Virus record (IMG/VR): IMGVR_UViG_3300046007_011774
Span: 1 to 38,052 of that record
Reading direction: 5' to 3' (one strand)
Length of the DNA stretch: 38,052 nt
Source of the DNA: a virus
Position 1 is the stretch's first letter. Each line of letters starts with the position of its first letter. The notes under the pieces were generated by a model, which saw only the letters and a program-made list of their open reading frames with translations, did not search any database and had not been told where the DNA came from. Made by a program: the position numbers and the translations under genes. Positions 8,201-16,097 of the stretch are shown one piece after another.

Positions 8201-8513
8201 GCATGCCAATGAGTATGTGACACCGAGTTTTATCCGGCATCATCCTGCGGTAATAAATGCTACTGCTGTAACTGAGGCGGTGAGGCAGAATGCCATACGC
8301 TCAGGAAATACCAGTTATTCGGGGCCTCCTCCTGCAATGGGTGCAGCGGATATTAGTGGTGGTGGAATGGGTGGCGACAATATGCAGCTGGCTGAGCTGA
8401 TGAACGAGGTAAAGCAAATAAAAATGGCAATGAACAGGCCAGTGGTGTTTGCTCAAAATGAATATGAAAGGTTTCAGGATCAAACTGTTAAAATACAAAA
8501 TATCAATCAATAA
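5202..8513 (+). CDS. Tail tape measure protein
   Basis: At 1103 residues this is the largest gene of the tail block. The N-terminal part is coiled-coil (about residues 20-110, with repeated Lys/Glu heptads). A Gly/Ala-rich region with LGITAERGGTAVGKI follows, typical of the phage tape-measure domain. A second, highly charged coiled coil runs from about 560 to 820. A hydrophobic Ala-rich region (about 875-950, including VAAAVATIIGTIAGAIST) ends the helical part before a Gly/Ser-rich C-terminus. Tape measures set tail length at roughly 1.5 angstrom per residue, which would give a long siphovirus tail of about 165 nm. The downstream gene starts at its last base, so translation is coupled. Confidence 0.93.
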   Translation: MVKKDQVQISVQVDGKQGINELGKLEMEAKDLRATLKDLKKGTEEYNKANEQLKNATSEMTKLREQMGLTGMTMKQLTSYQRDLQKEWNGLTRGTAEYSKVDAQLKAVNSTINQQRAELKGTAGVWGFLKSEVGKFGAIAVAALGFDAVIGKINNLISRSAKLSDAIADVQMTTGLSAQAVEQYNKALGTLNTRTSREDLLGIGKIAGQFGVAKDEMLEFTKAMNKTSVVLGSEFSGGAEEITEKMATLRNVFSDIKTDNISDDITKISNAVVTLAQEGVATAPVVTDFANRIAGVGINLGLTTPQVLGLSATMQELGITAERGGTAVGKILQKMTTNTDEFAKVAGMSLKDFSALVDKDIYQAFLRVLEGSKKGGEAATVLGRLIKDLEISGAGASEVFSKLGGNMDLLAGRTKLAGSAIKETSAITEQYNLKNENFAANLERIQKVIAAIFMNSALIGGVQTFVGWLVKLTEVNLSDSFRQEQAELNVLVGAIQMSNNEYGNRQQLIKELQEKFPSFLGNLNAETVTNEQLQTALDAVNKEYVKKIFLQQNAEKMQEFAEKEIELMKELQEETKRLAKEGKQFRVEQGGEVRLLSQDIQIDISQTKKAIGELKKEREDFLKGQNELARALGIDTKQNAPNAQAPGRVRNVADAVDAEDPKAKAKADKAAEKMRKANENAMEELRKHLADMDEVLQQNDIKRELTGLEKREKELAAIDNEYSQKALKAFKFNEDAQANENLTKQQKKDAEIAFNADIQQLEEQRLAMRSAKEEEWRIADEAKKAEFRQKMLFETASSEDQELMRIREHYMALIAEAEKHGFDSLALYRSMDDAMQLAKAKSNAKVIKDTKKTEAEILRIKTLHQDLTITAASAVGNALTNIFAATSKNQRDLAIFSQSIAIAEALISQGVAISRAAAAYAAKSTDPVTYGLQVAAAVATIIGTIAGAISTINRASVPSAPSLESPGSGGKSSSGGDKVTNRYYYGGETGDENGKFVGMVHANEYVTPSFIRHHPAVINATAVTEAVRQNAIRSGNTSYSGPPPAMGAADISGGGMGGDNMQLAELMNEVKQIKMAMNRPVVFAQNEYERFQDQTVKIQNINQ

Positions 8514-10918
8514 TGAAGCTGTTTAAAAAGAGTTTGCCTGTGGGCAATGAAATTAAGGGGTATAGGTCTCACCATATGCAGCTTGATTTTAGCTATGATT
8601 TTGATTTGTCGGATTTGCCTACCGGGAGCGGAGAAGTTTATGAATTGATCTGGGATGCTACCTATTTGACAGATAATGGTGAATGGCTGCTTTCTAAGGA
8701 TGAATACCGAGATGGTGCAACTGGTACTGTGGTGTTTACGGCCATTGGCAGGTTTCATACTGCTTTTAATGATCGATTTAGCCTGGGCGTAAATGTTAAG
8801 AATGTGACCAGTGGATTGGTTGTAGATTCAATAGATTCTTATTTTGATTTCAAGATTGAGAATGAATTTTTTTGGAGTAAAACCCCAATAAGAATTCCGG
8901 TTAAAGATTCTGATGCCAGCCCGATATTGGCAAAGGATGTGTGGGTGGAGAAGAAGTTTAACTCCGGAGTGTTTGAAAAAGTGGCTACGCTGAATGTGGT
9001 GCCACTGATTGGCTACTACCTGGACCTGAATGAGGTGCTGAATGCTTGTATGGAAAGTGTAGCCTACAGGGATTTTGGAAAGTTTATTGGCACAGATGGC
9101 CATGGGCAGTATGAGCACTCTGTTTTGAGGTTTCACATTGCAAATGAACACTACAGCACAGGAACTGAGGTGCCTATAAATTTCTTTTATGTGGTTCTGG
9201 GTGGATTGCCTAAGGAGCAATTTTACAAACAAACCGATAAGTGGTATGTGCAGGAAAACATAATGACCTTTAAAAGAATTGCTTACTGGCAAAAGATAAG
9301 TGCTCCAAATGGTGTGAGGCGATTGCCAATATCTTACTTTCAAAATGATCAGGACCTTGCGGATGAGATTAGGGTGGATATAGATGGCACTACTGATTTG
9401 ACCATGCCAAGGATGGCAAGGCCAAATGAAAAGGTGATAGATACCTTTCATGCTGATTCCTTTACTTTTCTCCTGGTACACAGAAATGAAGGCAGCTGTG
9501 TATATGTTTCTGAAAGGGAGGTGATTTTTTTCAGGGTGATTGAAAGTGTGGAAGATATTGCTTTTTCTCACATACTGGTGACTATTGCAGGTGAGGGGGT
9601 TTATAAAATCTGGCTGTTTTATGCAAATGAAAATGATGGTAGCCTGGGCTTGAAAACGGTTACAGCTGATATAAGGATGGGATTGGATACTGTTGTGAGA
9701 ACATCGCATGTTTTCCCTGTTCCGGTTGAGGGGAAAAACTGGGAATGGAGAGCGGTTTGCCTCGATTATGCAAATACGGGTATTGCTGCAGCTGTGGGAG
9801 AGATTGGAAGTACTGGTAATTATTTTGTTGAATTTAATGGTACATCTGATTTTGATCTGACCATCTTAAGCACAATCGGAAATGGTACTGTGACCTCGAT
9901 GTGCAATACAAATAATGCAAATTCGTACTATGCTGGAATAGATGGCGAGGATTTATTTGAAACTGATGATAATGGAGCTACCTGGACAGCAGCTGGAAGT
10001 ATTGCCAGATGGGCCAGCTCTGAAGTGCAATTGTATAAAATATCGAATACGGTGCGGCTTTTTATCTATTCCAATGATACACCAGCCGACAATGGTATAA
10101 GTGTAGGAGGAGGGGCAATAGGGGCAGTGGTAACGGGTAAAATTGGCAAAAGTGTGGTTTGGTACAGCGGTTCAGTGTGGTACATATTACTACAGGCGGG
10201 CGGATCTGATTTAAAATTATATAGCTATAATGGCGTATCGACCATTACACTGCTAAATACGTTTCCATTCTACATAGCTGACAGCAATGTGTTTCCGATT
10301 TTTTCTAACACATTCCGGGTTTCTCATATAGTAAACAGAGTTTTGGATGGCATGGATTATTTTGAGGTATTGAATACCAATAATACAGATGACTTGATTT
10401 CCAGAATGATGGCTGCAACTATGGTGTATTACAACTATGTGCCAGCAGCTACAACAGAAGCAAGAGTTATTGAGATTTTAAACAATGATGGAGTTGGATC
10501 TAGGTTTACATTTGATGGGAAACATTTGAGGCAATTCCGTACTTTGTGGTTTCGGAATTCGGCAGGAGCTTATGAGTTTTTGTTGCTGAGAGGTGAAGCT
10601 GACGAAGATGTGAGTGGTAAAAAGAAAAAAAGCATACGCTACACGGATGCAGGATCTGAGTTTGAGGCAGGGGAGGAATTTGTAGCATGGGTGAATGACC
10701 TGAAGCAAACCGTGAGCGTGAATTGCGGATATATCAGCAAAGAGGAATATGGATATCTGCTTTATGAACTGACAGTAGCACGGGAGTTTTATCTGCAGGA
10801 TAAAAGCCAGGTTTATTGGCCGGTGACTGTGGAGCTGAAAAAGCCAATGGGTGTGATGGATCAACCTAATCTGTATTCGTTTGAATTTATAATTACAAAA
10901 TCCTTTTTGATTCAATAA
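8513..10918 (+). CDS. Tail tip/distal tail protein with Asp-box segment
   Basis: The 801-residue product is beta-rich and follows the tape measure directly, the usual place of distal-tail and baseplate proteins. The N-terminal 300 residues resemble tail-tip scaffolds by layout. The middle holds repeated short beta motifs including TDDNGATWTAAG near residue 483. This matches the Asp-box (S/T-x-D-x-G-x-x-W) of sialidase-like and BNR beta-propellers, suggesting a propeller or carbohydrate-facing insertion. The C-terminal 130 residues (from about YTDAGSEFEAGEEF) look like a separate beta domain. No catalytic sialidase residues were identified, so I call it structural or receptor-facing. Confidence 0.75.
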   Translation: MKLFKKSLPVGNEIKGYRSHHMQLDFSYDFDLSDLPTGSGEVYELIWDATYLTDNGEWLLSKDEYRDGATGTVVFTAIGRFHTAFNDRFSLGVNVKNVTSGLVVDSIDSYFDFKIENEFFWSKTPIRIPVKDSDASPILAKDVWVEKKFNSGVFEKVATLNVVPLIGYYLDLNEVLNACMESVAYRDFGKFIGTDGHGQYEHSVLRFHIANEHYSTGTEVPINFFYVVLGGLPKEQFYKQTDKWYVQENIMTFKRIAYWQKISAPNGVRRLPISYFQNDQDLADEIRVDIDGTTDLTMPRMARPNEKVIDTFHADSFTFLLVHRNEGSCVYVSEREVIFFRVIESVEDIAFSHILVTIAGEGVYKIWLFYANENDGSLGLKTVTADIRMGLDTVVRTSHVFPVPVEGKNWEWRAVCLDYANTGIAAAVGEIGSTGNYFVEFNGTSDFDLTILSTIGNGTVTSMCNTNNANSYYAGIDGEDLFETDDNGATWTAAGSIARWASSEVQLYKISNTVRLFIYSNDTPADNGISVGGGAIGAVVTGKIGKSVVWYSGSVWYILLQAGGSDLKLYSYNGVSTITLLNTFPFYIADSNVFPIFSNTFRVSHIVNRVLDGMDYFEVLNTNNTDDLISRMMAATMVYYNYVPAATTEARVIEILNNDGVGSRFTFDGKHLRQFRTLWFRNSAGAYEFLLLRGEADEDVSGKKKKSIRYTDAGSEFEAGEEFVAWVNDLKQTVSVNCGYISKEEYGYLLYELTVAREFYLQDKSQVYWPVTVELKKPMGVMDQPNLYSFEFIITKSFLIQ

Positions 10919-13900
10919 TGAGTAATGCTGTTAAAATACGATTGGAAGATGGGTTTGTGCTGGAAGGCATAACCAGCTTTCCTTTTGTAGTAAATGCCAT
11001 TGAACTTGGCGAAACGCTTTTTGAAGGTGACTATACTTATGCTATAGAAGTGGAGCATACACCGGGTAATTTAAAAGCCTTAAAGTTTATTCATCTGAAT
11101 GAAATAGATGTAGAATTTGCCACCAAGTACCCTTGTACTGTGGAATATGGGGCAGGATGGATTGAATCGAGGCTTCAGATATTGGAGGTAAAAGACGATT
11201 TTACCAGCATAAATGTTTCATTGAATTATGGGGAGGTACTGGCCAATCTAAATACTAAATCTATAAAGGAAGGACTGTTTGGCGGGCCAATGAATGTTAC
11301 TTTTAATCATCCATATGAGCAGGAATTTTTTGAGAATGCCACCATTGATGATTACAAGGATGTGGCAAATGCTGAGAAGTATAAAGATTATATTAAGGAA
11401 GTTACTAATGCAGCTGCTCAATACAATGAGGGTTTTTTGGGTGAGGATCTATATTCTAATTTTATATGCTTTCCGTTTTTTATTGATTTTCAAAATCCTG
11501 CATCTACCTACTATGATGCCAGGCCGGAGCCCAACTGGGTGAGGAGAAACAATTTTAAAATTCAAATAAACAGTACAGGCTACTACATCAATACAGATGG
11601 GTGGAAGGCTACCGGTTACGGTCCTAGTTTATCGGGGTATAAACCAGTAGGATTGCAGCCATGCATTCAGATAAAAAAATTGGTTGAGTATGTATTGCTT
11701 TACAATGGGTTGAAACTGAGAGGCAATTTCTTCGATTATCCTTATATGGATAGGATGATACATATTCCTGAGCAGGAATTTATCGAAAAAACATTGTATG
11801 ACGAGGCAACGGCCATAGCATTTGAAGGGCTTGGGCACTATTCGAGGTGGGAACTTTATCCACAAAGTTTTAAGGTTCAGGATTTTGTGCCTGACATGAC
11901 GGTTTCGGCCATGCTGACCTATTTGAGAAATACATTTGGGCTAAAGATTTCGATTGATTTTTTGAACTCAGAAGTAAATCTGAGCTTTTTTAAGGATGAA
12001 ATTTTATCTGACAACTTTGAGGATAGAACAGATACTTATGTGAGCTATGCAGGAAGGAAAGACAATGATTTTGGTGGGTTTAATCTATATTATGATAAAA
12101 GTTCTGAAAAAATGTTTCAGACTGAAGGCAGGTTTAATACACCCAGTTATTTTGATAGAACCCCAAATCCGGATGAATTTGTTTTTAAAGGATCGGTAAC
12201 AAGTTTGCCAACTATGGGAGGTTATTTAGTTACGGGTTACGATACATTGACCGAGGATCAAAAGAATTCATATTGGTATAGGTCTGATCTCAAAAAGTTT
12301 TTTTGCATAACTAATATTTATGGATGGGCTGTTTATGTAGTAGCCAATTTTATAGATGGAAAAAAGTACAATAAAGGAGGGTTTGATCGGGAGTGTATTT
12401 TGCCTGGATTTATGGTTGCTGTGTGGAATGCACTGGAGGAAGAGATTGCTCTGGTTGGACCGGTGGCATCGATGGGGCAGGGACATAATAAATTCAGGAT
12501 AGCGCATTACACTGGTAGGGTTCATTCTACAAATCTGGAGACATCTGTAGGGTATTATTCTGCCAATACAATAGGAAGGCCAAATCAGCAGTATGAAAAT
12601 ATTGATGATAGATTTGATGCGGTTTGGACTCCTGCAAACAGGCTTGGTTGTAGTTTTTATAAACAGTATGAAGATTTTCCGGAGTATAGTTTGTTTCAAC
12701 GAACGGCGGAAGGGAACACTTTTTTGCAGGCTAATGTGCCAGGGCTTTTTAATTTGTTTCAGAAAGATCTGATGCTGATGTTTAGCACCAGTGACCAAAT
12801 AAGGCTGAAGCATAGATTTTCGATTTCTGAGCTTTATAAACTAAACTATGGCAGAAAACAGAGAGTGGGAAATGCATTTTTCTTTTTTTCAAAGGTTACC
12901 GGAAATGCACCGCTGACAACTGAGGTGGAAGTGGAGGCGCTGCTTTACCGGGACCAAAGCGATGTGGAAATATTGGACTATCCACTGCCTAAACTGGTGG
13001 AGCCGACAAAAACATCTGCTTCTGTAGGAAGTGGGGGGAGTGGTGGCAGCTCTTCAGGTGGTGGAGTTGGGGCGCCTGGTAGGGGCATTGCTTCTACTTC
13101 ATATAATGATGCAACCGGAGTGCTGACCATTACCTATACGGATGGGAGTAGTTTTACTTCCGGAGATATCAGGGGAGAGGATGGGGAAACTGGAAATGGC
13201 ATAGCGGATACAAACTATGATGCTGGTACGGGAATATTGACTATTGAGTTTACAAATGGGGATACTTTTACGACTGGTGATTTAAGAGGTGCAAATGGAA
13301 CAAACGGCACGAATGGAACAAACGGGACCGATGGTAAAACCATACTTTATGGAACGGCCGTGCCAACAACTGAGGGTGTAGATGGTGATTTTTATATCAG
13401 AACTTCTACCAATTTTATTTACGGGCCAAAGGCAGGCGGTGTGTGGCCTGCGGGTACATCATTGGTTGGACCCAGTGGGGCATTTAGCCCACTGGCCGCT
13501 CAGTATCTGAAAAATGTAAATGATGCAAGCGTAACCGGTACGACTTCTAATACAATGGTGGCATCTATTTTGATTCCGGCTAATACCTTTTCTGTTAGTC
13601 AGGGATTTGATTTTGTATCGAGGATTCAGCTGATGACTGCTGTCAATGCAGCAATTACAATAAGATTTTACCTAAACACCAGTGCGGCTTTGGGTGGTAC
13701 CTTAATCGCAACAACAACATTGCCATCGGGACTGCTTTTCTTTTTAGCAAAAAGAAATGTATTTATAAAATCAGCAACAGAAACCATAATGGTAGGAGCA
13801 ACAAGAGCTTTCCTTCACGATTTTCAAACAGATTCTGTAGCTTCTTCAAATGTAAACATCGATTGGACTGTAAATCAATATCTGATTATTGCCATTCAAA

Positions 13901-13959
13901 ATGGAGCAACAACCCAGGTTACAAAACACTTTTGCACACACATATATCCGATAGGTTAG
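10918..13959 (+). CDS. Tail protein with fibre-like C-terminus (receptor-binding candidate)
   Basis: The product is 1013 residues. The first 700 residues are beta-rich and suggest a baseplate or tail-hub component. A Gly/Ser linker (about residues 705-720) leads to two copies of a 39-residue-spaced repeat of the form GxGIxxTxYxxxTGxLTI...GDxRG (starting near 721 and 760). A collagen-like (GTN)n stretch (about 792-806) and a C-terminal beta domain of about 200 residues follow. Linker, repeats, collagen-like stalk and a terminal knob are the build of trimeric receptor-binding fibres. The gene starts at the last base of the preceding stop. Confidence 0.8.
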   Translation: MSNAVKIRLEDGFVLEGITSFPFVVNAIELGETLFEGDYTYAIEVEHTPGNLKALKFIHLNEIDVEFATKYPCTVEYGAGWIESRLQILEVKDDFTSINVSLNYGEVLANLNTKSIKEGLFGGPMNVTFNHPYEQEFFENATIDDYKDVANAEKYKDYIKEVTNAAAQYNEGFLGEDLYSNFICFPFFIDFQNPASTYYDARPEPNWVRRNNFKIQINSTGYYINTDGWKATGYGPSLSGYKPVGLQPCIQIKKLVEYVLLYNGLKLRGNFFDYPYMDRMIHIPEQEFIEKTLYDEATAIAFEGLGHYSRWELYPQSFKVQDFVPDMTVSAMLTYLRNTFGLKISIDFLNSEVNLSFFKDEILSDNFEDRTDTYVSYAGRKDNDFGGFNLYYDKSSEKMFQTEGRFNTPSYFDRTPNPDEFVFKGSVTSLPTMGGYLVTGYDTLTEDQKNSYWYRSDLKKFFCITNIYGWAVYVVANFIDGKKYNKGGFDRECILPGFMVAVWNALEEEIALVGPVASMGQGHNKFRIAHYTGRVHSTNLETSVGYYSANTIGRPNQQYENIDDRFDAVWTPANRLGCSFYKQYEDFPEYSLFQRTAEGNTFLQANVPGLFNLFQKDLMLMFSTSDQIRLKHRFSISELYKLNYGRKQRVGNAFFFFSKVTGNAPLTTEVEVEALLYRDQSDVEILDYPLPKLVEPTKTSASVGSGGSGGSSSGGGVGAPGRGIASTSYNDATGVLTITYTDGSSFTSGDIRGEDGETGNGIADTNYDAGTGILTIEFTNGDTFTTGDLRGANGTNGTNGTNGTDGKTILYGTAVPTTEGVDGDFYIRTSTNFIYGPKAGGVWPAGTSLVGPSGAFSPLAAQYLKNVNDASVTGTTSNTMVASILIPANTFSVSQGFDFVSRIQLMTAVNAAITIRFYLNTSAALGGTLIATTTLPSGLLFFLAKRNVFIKSATETIMVGATRAFLHDFQTDSVASSNVNIDWTVNQYLIIAIQNGATTQVTKHFCTHIYPIG

Positions 13960-13960
13960 T

Positions 13961-14209
13961 ATGGAAAATTTAACAATACTACTTTTTGCAGATGGATTGG
14001 TTACCATTGAAGGAGATGAATACACTTTGATAGGAGCTGAAAATCTGGGCAACTGTATTCATATCTTTTTGCAAAATGAGATGAATAATCCGGTGATTCT
14101 TTTGCTGCCTGGTGAAACGGTTATCAATACTGTAACGTGTGAAACCGTGGAAGCAATTTTGGAAGCACTTGGGAACCCGATACCGGAGGAGGAAGAAGAG
14201 GAGGTTTAG
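13961..14209 (+). CDS. Small acidic protein at end of tail operon
   Basis: The 82-residue product (MENLTILLFADGLVTIEGDE...) ends in the acidic run EEEEEEV. It follows the fibre gene by one base and is probably co-transcribed, perhaps as a fibre accessory or chaperone. Its stop (TAG 14207-14209) overlaps the stop of the convergent integrase gene (TAA on the minus strand, 14206-14208). No terminator fits between the two, so the transcripts should overlap as antisense. Confidence 0.65.
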   Translation: MENLTILLFADGLVTIEGDEYTLIGAENLGNCIHIFLQNEMNNPVILLLPGETVINTVTCETVEAILEALGNPIPEEEEEEV

Positions 14210-15513
14210 ATTTCGGGCATATTGTCTCCTTTTCCATTGAGCATGGAAATGGCGCCTATGTTGTAGAGGTATTCCTGAGTTTGCTTGACATCTTTGTGAC
14301 CAGCGATTTTCATAACTTCAAAGGGAGTGAAACCTGCTTTGATCATTTGGATGGCTCCGGAGTGCTTGTAGCAATAGAGGTCATGATTTTTACCTGATAG
14401 GTTGAGTTCGGCCAGATATTTCACTTGTCTTTTGTAAAAATAGTGAATGCCTACGTGTTCCTTGCCTGGACATCCAAATCTGGAAAAGACAAAATCTTCT
14501 TTTGGGTAGCTTAGTATTTTTTGTTCTGCAATTATTTTTCTGAGTGGTGGCAAGAGTTCAATACGCCGGTTTTCGCCTGGCTTTGAGTTTTCGGCTGAAA
14601 TCCAAAAGGAATCTTCCAAAATGTGTTTTACTTTTAAAAACCGAAGTTCTCTGCCTGGTCTGGCCAGTGTGTAAAAAATAAAGCTGATGAAAAGGACAAA
14701 TTGGTTGTCGCCTTCTTTTAGGGCGAGTTCTTTGATTTGTGAAATTTCCTGCAGACTTAAGGGATAGTGGATTTTTCCAAGCTGGACTTTTTTGATGGGT
14801 ATTGCTAAAACAGGAGATTTTGTAAGGTGATCGGATTTTACAAAATGGTTGCAAACGGCAGCAAATGTATTTCGGTAGTGGTTGTATGTTTTTGGTTGTA
14901 TGGCCCTGGTGGATTGAATAAAATCTAAAATCTGCTGAATGTGGTGGGTTTTGACATCTTTTAGCAAAATAGGCTTGTGGGTTTTTTCATACTGAATAAG
15001 GTAGGCAAGAGTGGCCTTGTATCTTCTGATGGTTTTGTAGGCAAGGTTTGGTCTGGAGTCAATGAAAATCTGAAAGGCTCTTTGAAATGTGATTGGCGTG
15101 TACTCCTGCTGTGGTTCTACACTTTCGAATTTTGTTTTTGGGGCAAATATGTGCCCTGCATGCAGTTGTTTAATGAGTACCTGAATGACATCATTGGCGT
15201 AATGTGTTCTTTCTGCTACGGAATTGAATTTGTTTATATTTTTTGAATACTTCTTTCTCCAGATTTGGCCTGTGGATGCTTCTATCAGGTGGACATCGAG
15301 ATACCACTTTTTTGAGAGGTCCCCATTGTAATCTACAAGGTGTATTGAGTGGAGGGATTTGGGAAGTATTAGGTTAAAGTTTGGCACTTTTTTTGGCACT
15401 TTTTTTGGCACTTTTTGTATGTTAGAAATGTAAGGCTTTGGAAAACAAAGCCTTACAGTGTCGGGATGGCGGGATTTGAATTCTTGACCAGATGTTTTTT
15501 TTGATTTTTCCAT
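14206..15513 (-). CDS. int: Tyrosine recombinase/integrase
   Basis: The 435-residue product would integrate and excise the phage genome. The N-terminal part (about 1-125) is an Arm-type domain, a SAM-like core-binding domain follows (about 140-230), and the catalytic domain occupies 250-435. Visible catalytic residues are Arg285 in TLARPGREL, Lys311 in NSKPGENRR, the box-II segment LYCYKHSGA, His406 in AGHKDV and Tyr415 in QTQEYLY. In box II the usual HxxR is replaced by Tyr380 and Lys383, a variation I recall from Bacteroidota integrases. Near the N-terminus a 12-base tandem repeat encodes KVPKKVPKKVP. The gene lies 26 bases downstream of the repressor on the same strand. No attP core could be proven next to it. 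Confidence 0.92.
   Translation of the reverse strand: MEKSKKTSGQEFKSRHPDTVRLCFPKPYISNIQKVPKKVPKKVPNFNLILPKSLHSIHLVDYNGDLSKKWYLDVHLIEASTGQIWRKKYSKNINKFNSVAERTHYANDVIQVLIKQLHAGHIFAPKTKFESVEPQQEYTPITFQRAFQIFIDSRPNLAYKTIRRYKATLAYLIQYEKTHKPILLKDVKTHHIQQILDFIQSTRAIQPKTYNHYRNTFAAVCNHFVKSDHLTKSPVLAIPIKKVQLGKIHYPLSLQEISQIKELALKEGDNQFVLFISFIFYTLARPGRELRFLKVKHILEDSFWISAENSKPGENRRIELLPPLRKIIAEQKILSYPKEDFVFSRFGCPGKEHVGIHYFYKRQVKYLAELNLSGKNHDLYCYKHSGAIQMIKAGFTPFEVMKIAGHKDVKQTQEYLYNIGAISMLNGKGDNMPEI
15380..15416 (-). repeat. Three 12-base tandem units inside int
   Basis: The coding strand carries three copies of GTGCCAAAAAAA with a 12-base period. The GGCAC cores on the plus strand are at 15383, 15395 and 15407. 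They encode KVP-KKVP-KKVP. The same unit appears at the end of the repressor gene and in the leader of the gene at 25007. Confidence 0.8.
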
Positions 15514-15539
15514 TTTTTAAGAGCTTGATGTTTAGGAGG

Positions 15540-15983
15540 TTAAGAAATTCTATTTATTTGCGCTAAAACTTTTTTTGGCAGTTTTTTTGGCAATTCTATC
15601 TCTCCTTTTAGTAGCTTGATGATGTACTCCTGATTTTGAGTTTGCTTTACAAGAAGGTCTACTTTCTCTCTTAGGTGGATTATTTCTTCTTGTTCAATGC
15701 TAATGTTTTGATTTTCAAATTCATTTTTATTTATAACATGGATTGATTCATTGCTATCTCTATTGCCTTTGCCCAATAAATAATCAATACTAACTTCCAA
15801 TAAATCAGATATTTTAACAATCATTTCGATTTTTGGAAATCCTCCGGCTGTAGTCCAATCGTTCACAGATTGCTTGGTTGTGCCCAGCATTTCTGCAAAC
15901 TTATTTTTAGGAATTCCCTTTTCCTTAAGTAATTCTTCTATCCGCCTACCTATGTTTTTCACAGTCCTAAAACTTAATTTCAT
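15540..15983 (-). CDS. HTH (XRE-family) phage repressor
   Basis: I favour the start at 15983 (MKLSFRTVKNIGRRI..., 147 residues). An upstream ATG at 16010 would place a perfect operator palindrome inside codons. Residues 8-60 form a Cro/C1-type helix-turn-helix (RIEELLKEKG, NKFAEMLGTTKQSVNDW, PKIEMIVKISDLLEVSIDYLLG). A predicted coiled coil at about 95-125 should give dimers. There is no S24 peptidase/RecA-cleavage domain, so induction must differ from lambda CI. The extreme C-terminus (ELPKKLPKKVL) is coded by the 12-base repeat unit. The gene probably represses the early operon starting at 16098 and autoregulates. Confidence 0.85.
   Translation of the reverse strand: MKLSFRTVKNIGRRIEELLKEKGIPKNKFAEMLGTTKQSVNDWTTAGGFPKIEMIVKISDLLEVSIDYLLGKGNRDSNESIHVINKNEFENQNISIEQEEIIHLREKVDLLVKQTQNQEYIIKLLKGEIELPKKLPKKVLAQINRIS
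15569..15593 (-). repeat. Two 12-base repeat units in the repressor 3' end
   Basis: The plus strand reads two CTTTTTTTGGCA-type units (GGCA cores at 15577 and 15589, period 12). This is nearly the same unit as the three copies in int. The low complexity may reflect slippage or recombination between the two genes. Confidence 0.6.
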
Positions 15984-15989
15984 CGAACA

Positions 15990-16008
15990 GGTAAGAAATT
16001 TTCTTACC
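15990..16008. promoter_or_regulatory. Operator O1, perfect palindrome
   Basis: GGTAAGAAATTTTCTTACC is a 9+1+9 perfect inverted repeat just upstream of the favoured repressor start (15983). Dyad symmetry of this size next to an HTH repressor gene is typical of its operator. Confidence 0.75.
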
Positions 16009-16019
16009 ATTATTCTTCT

Positions 16020-16038
16020 AGTAAGGTTTTTTCGTACT
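16020..16038. promoter_or_regulatory. Operator O2, related imperfect palindrome
   Basis: AGTAAGGTTTTTTCGTACT aligns with O1 in register: both share the outer GTAAG...TAC half-sites and the central T run. The O1 and O2 centres are 30 bases apart, about three helical turns, suiting cooperative binding. Confidence 0.6.
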
Positions 16039-16066
16039 AATGTTGCAGCGCCTTACAAGTTCACAA

Positions 16067-16097
16067 CAAACTTACAACAAAGGGGCAACTAATCAAA
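16067..16097 (-). promoter_or_regulatory. Bacteroidota-type promoter for repressor-int
   Basis: On the minus strand TTTG (16097-16094), a 19-base spacer and TAAGTTTG (16074-16067) match the Bacteroidota primary sigma consensus TTTG / TAnnTTTG. Transcription would begin near 16060 and run through O2 and O1 into the repressor, so bound repressor could act as a roadblock. Confidence 0.65.
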
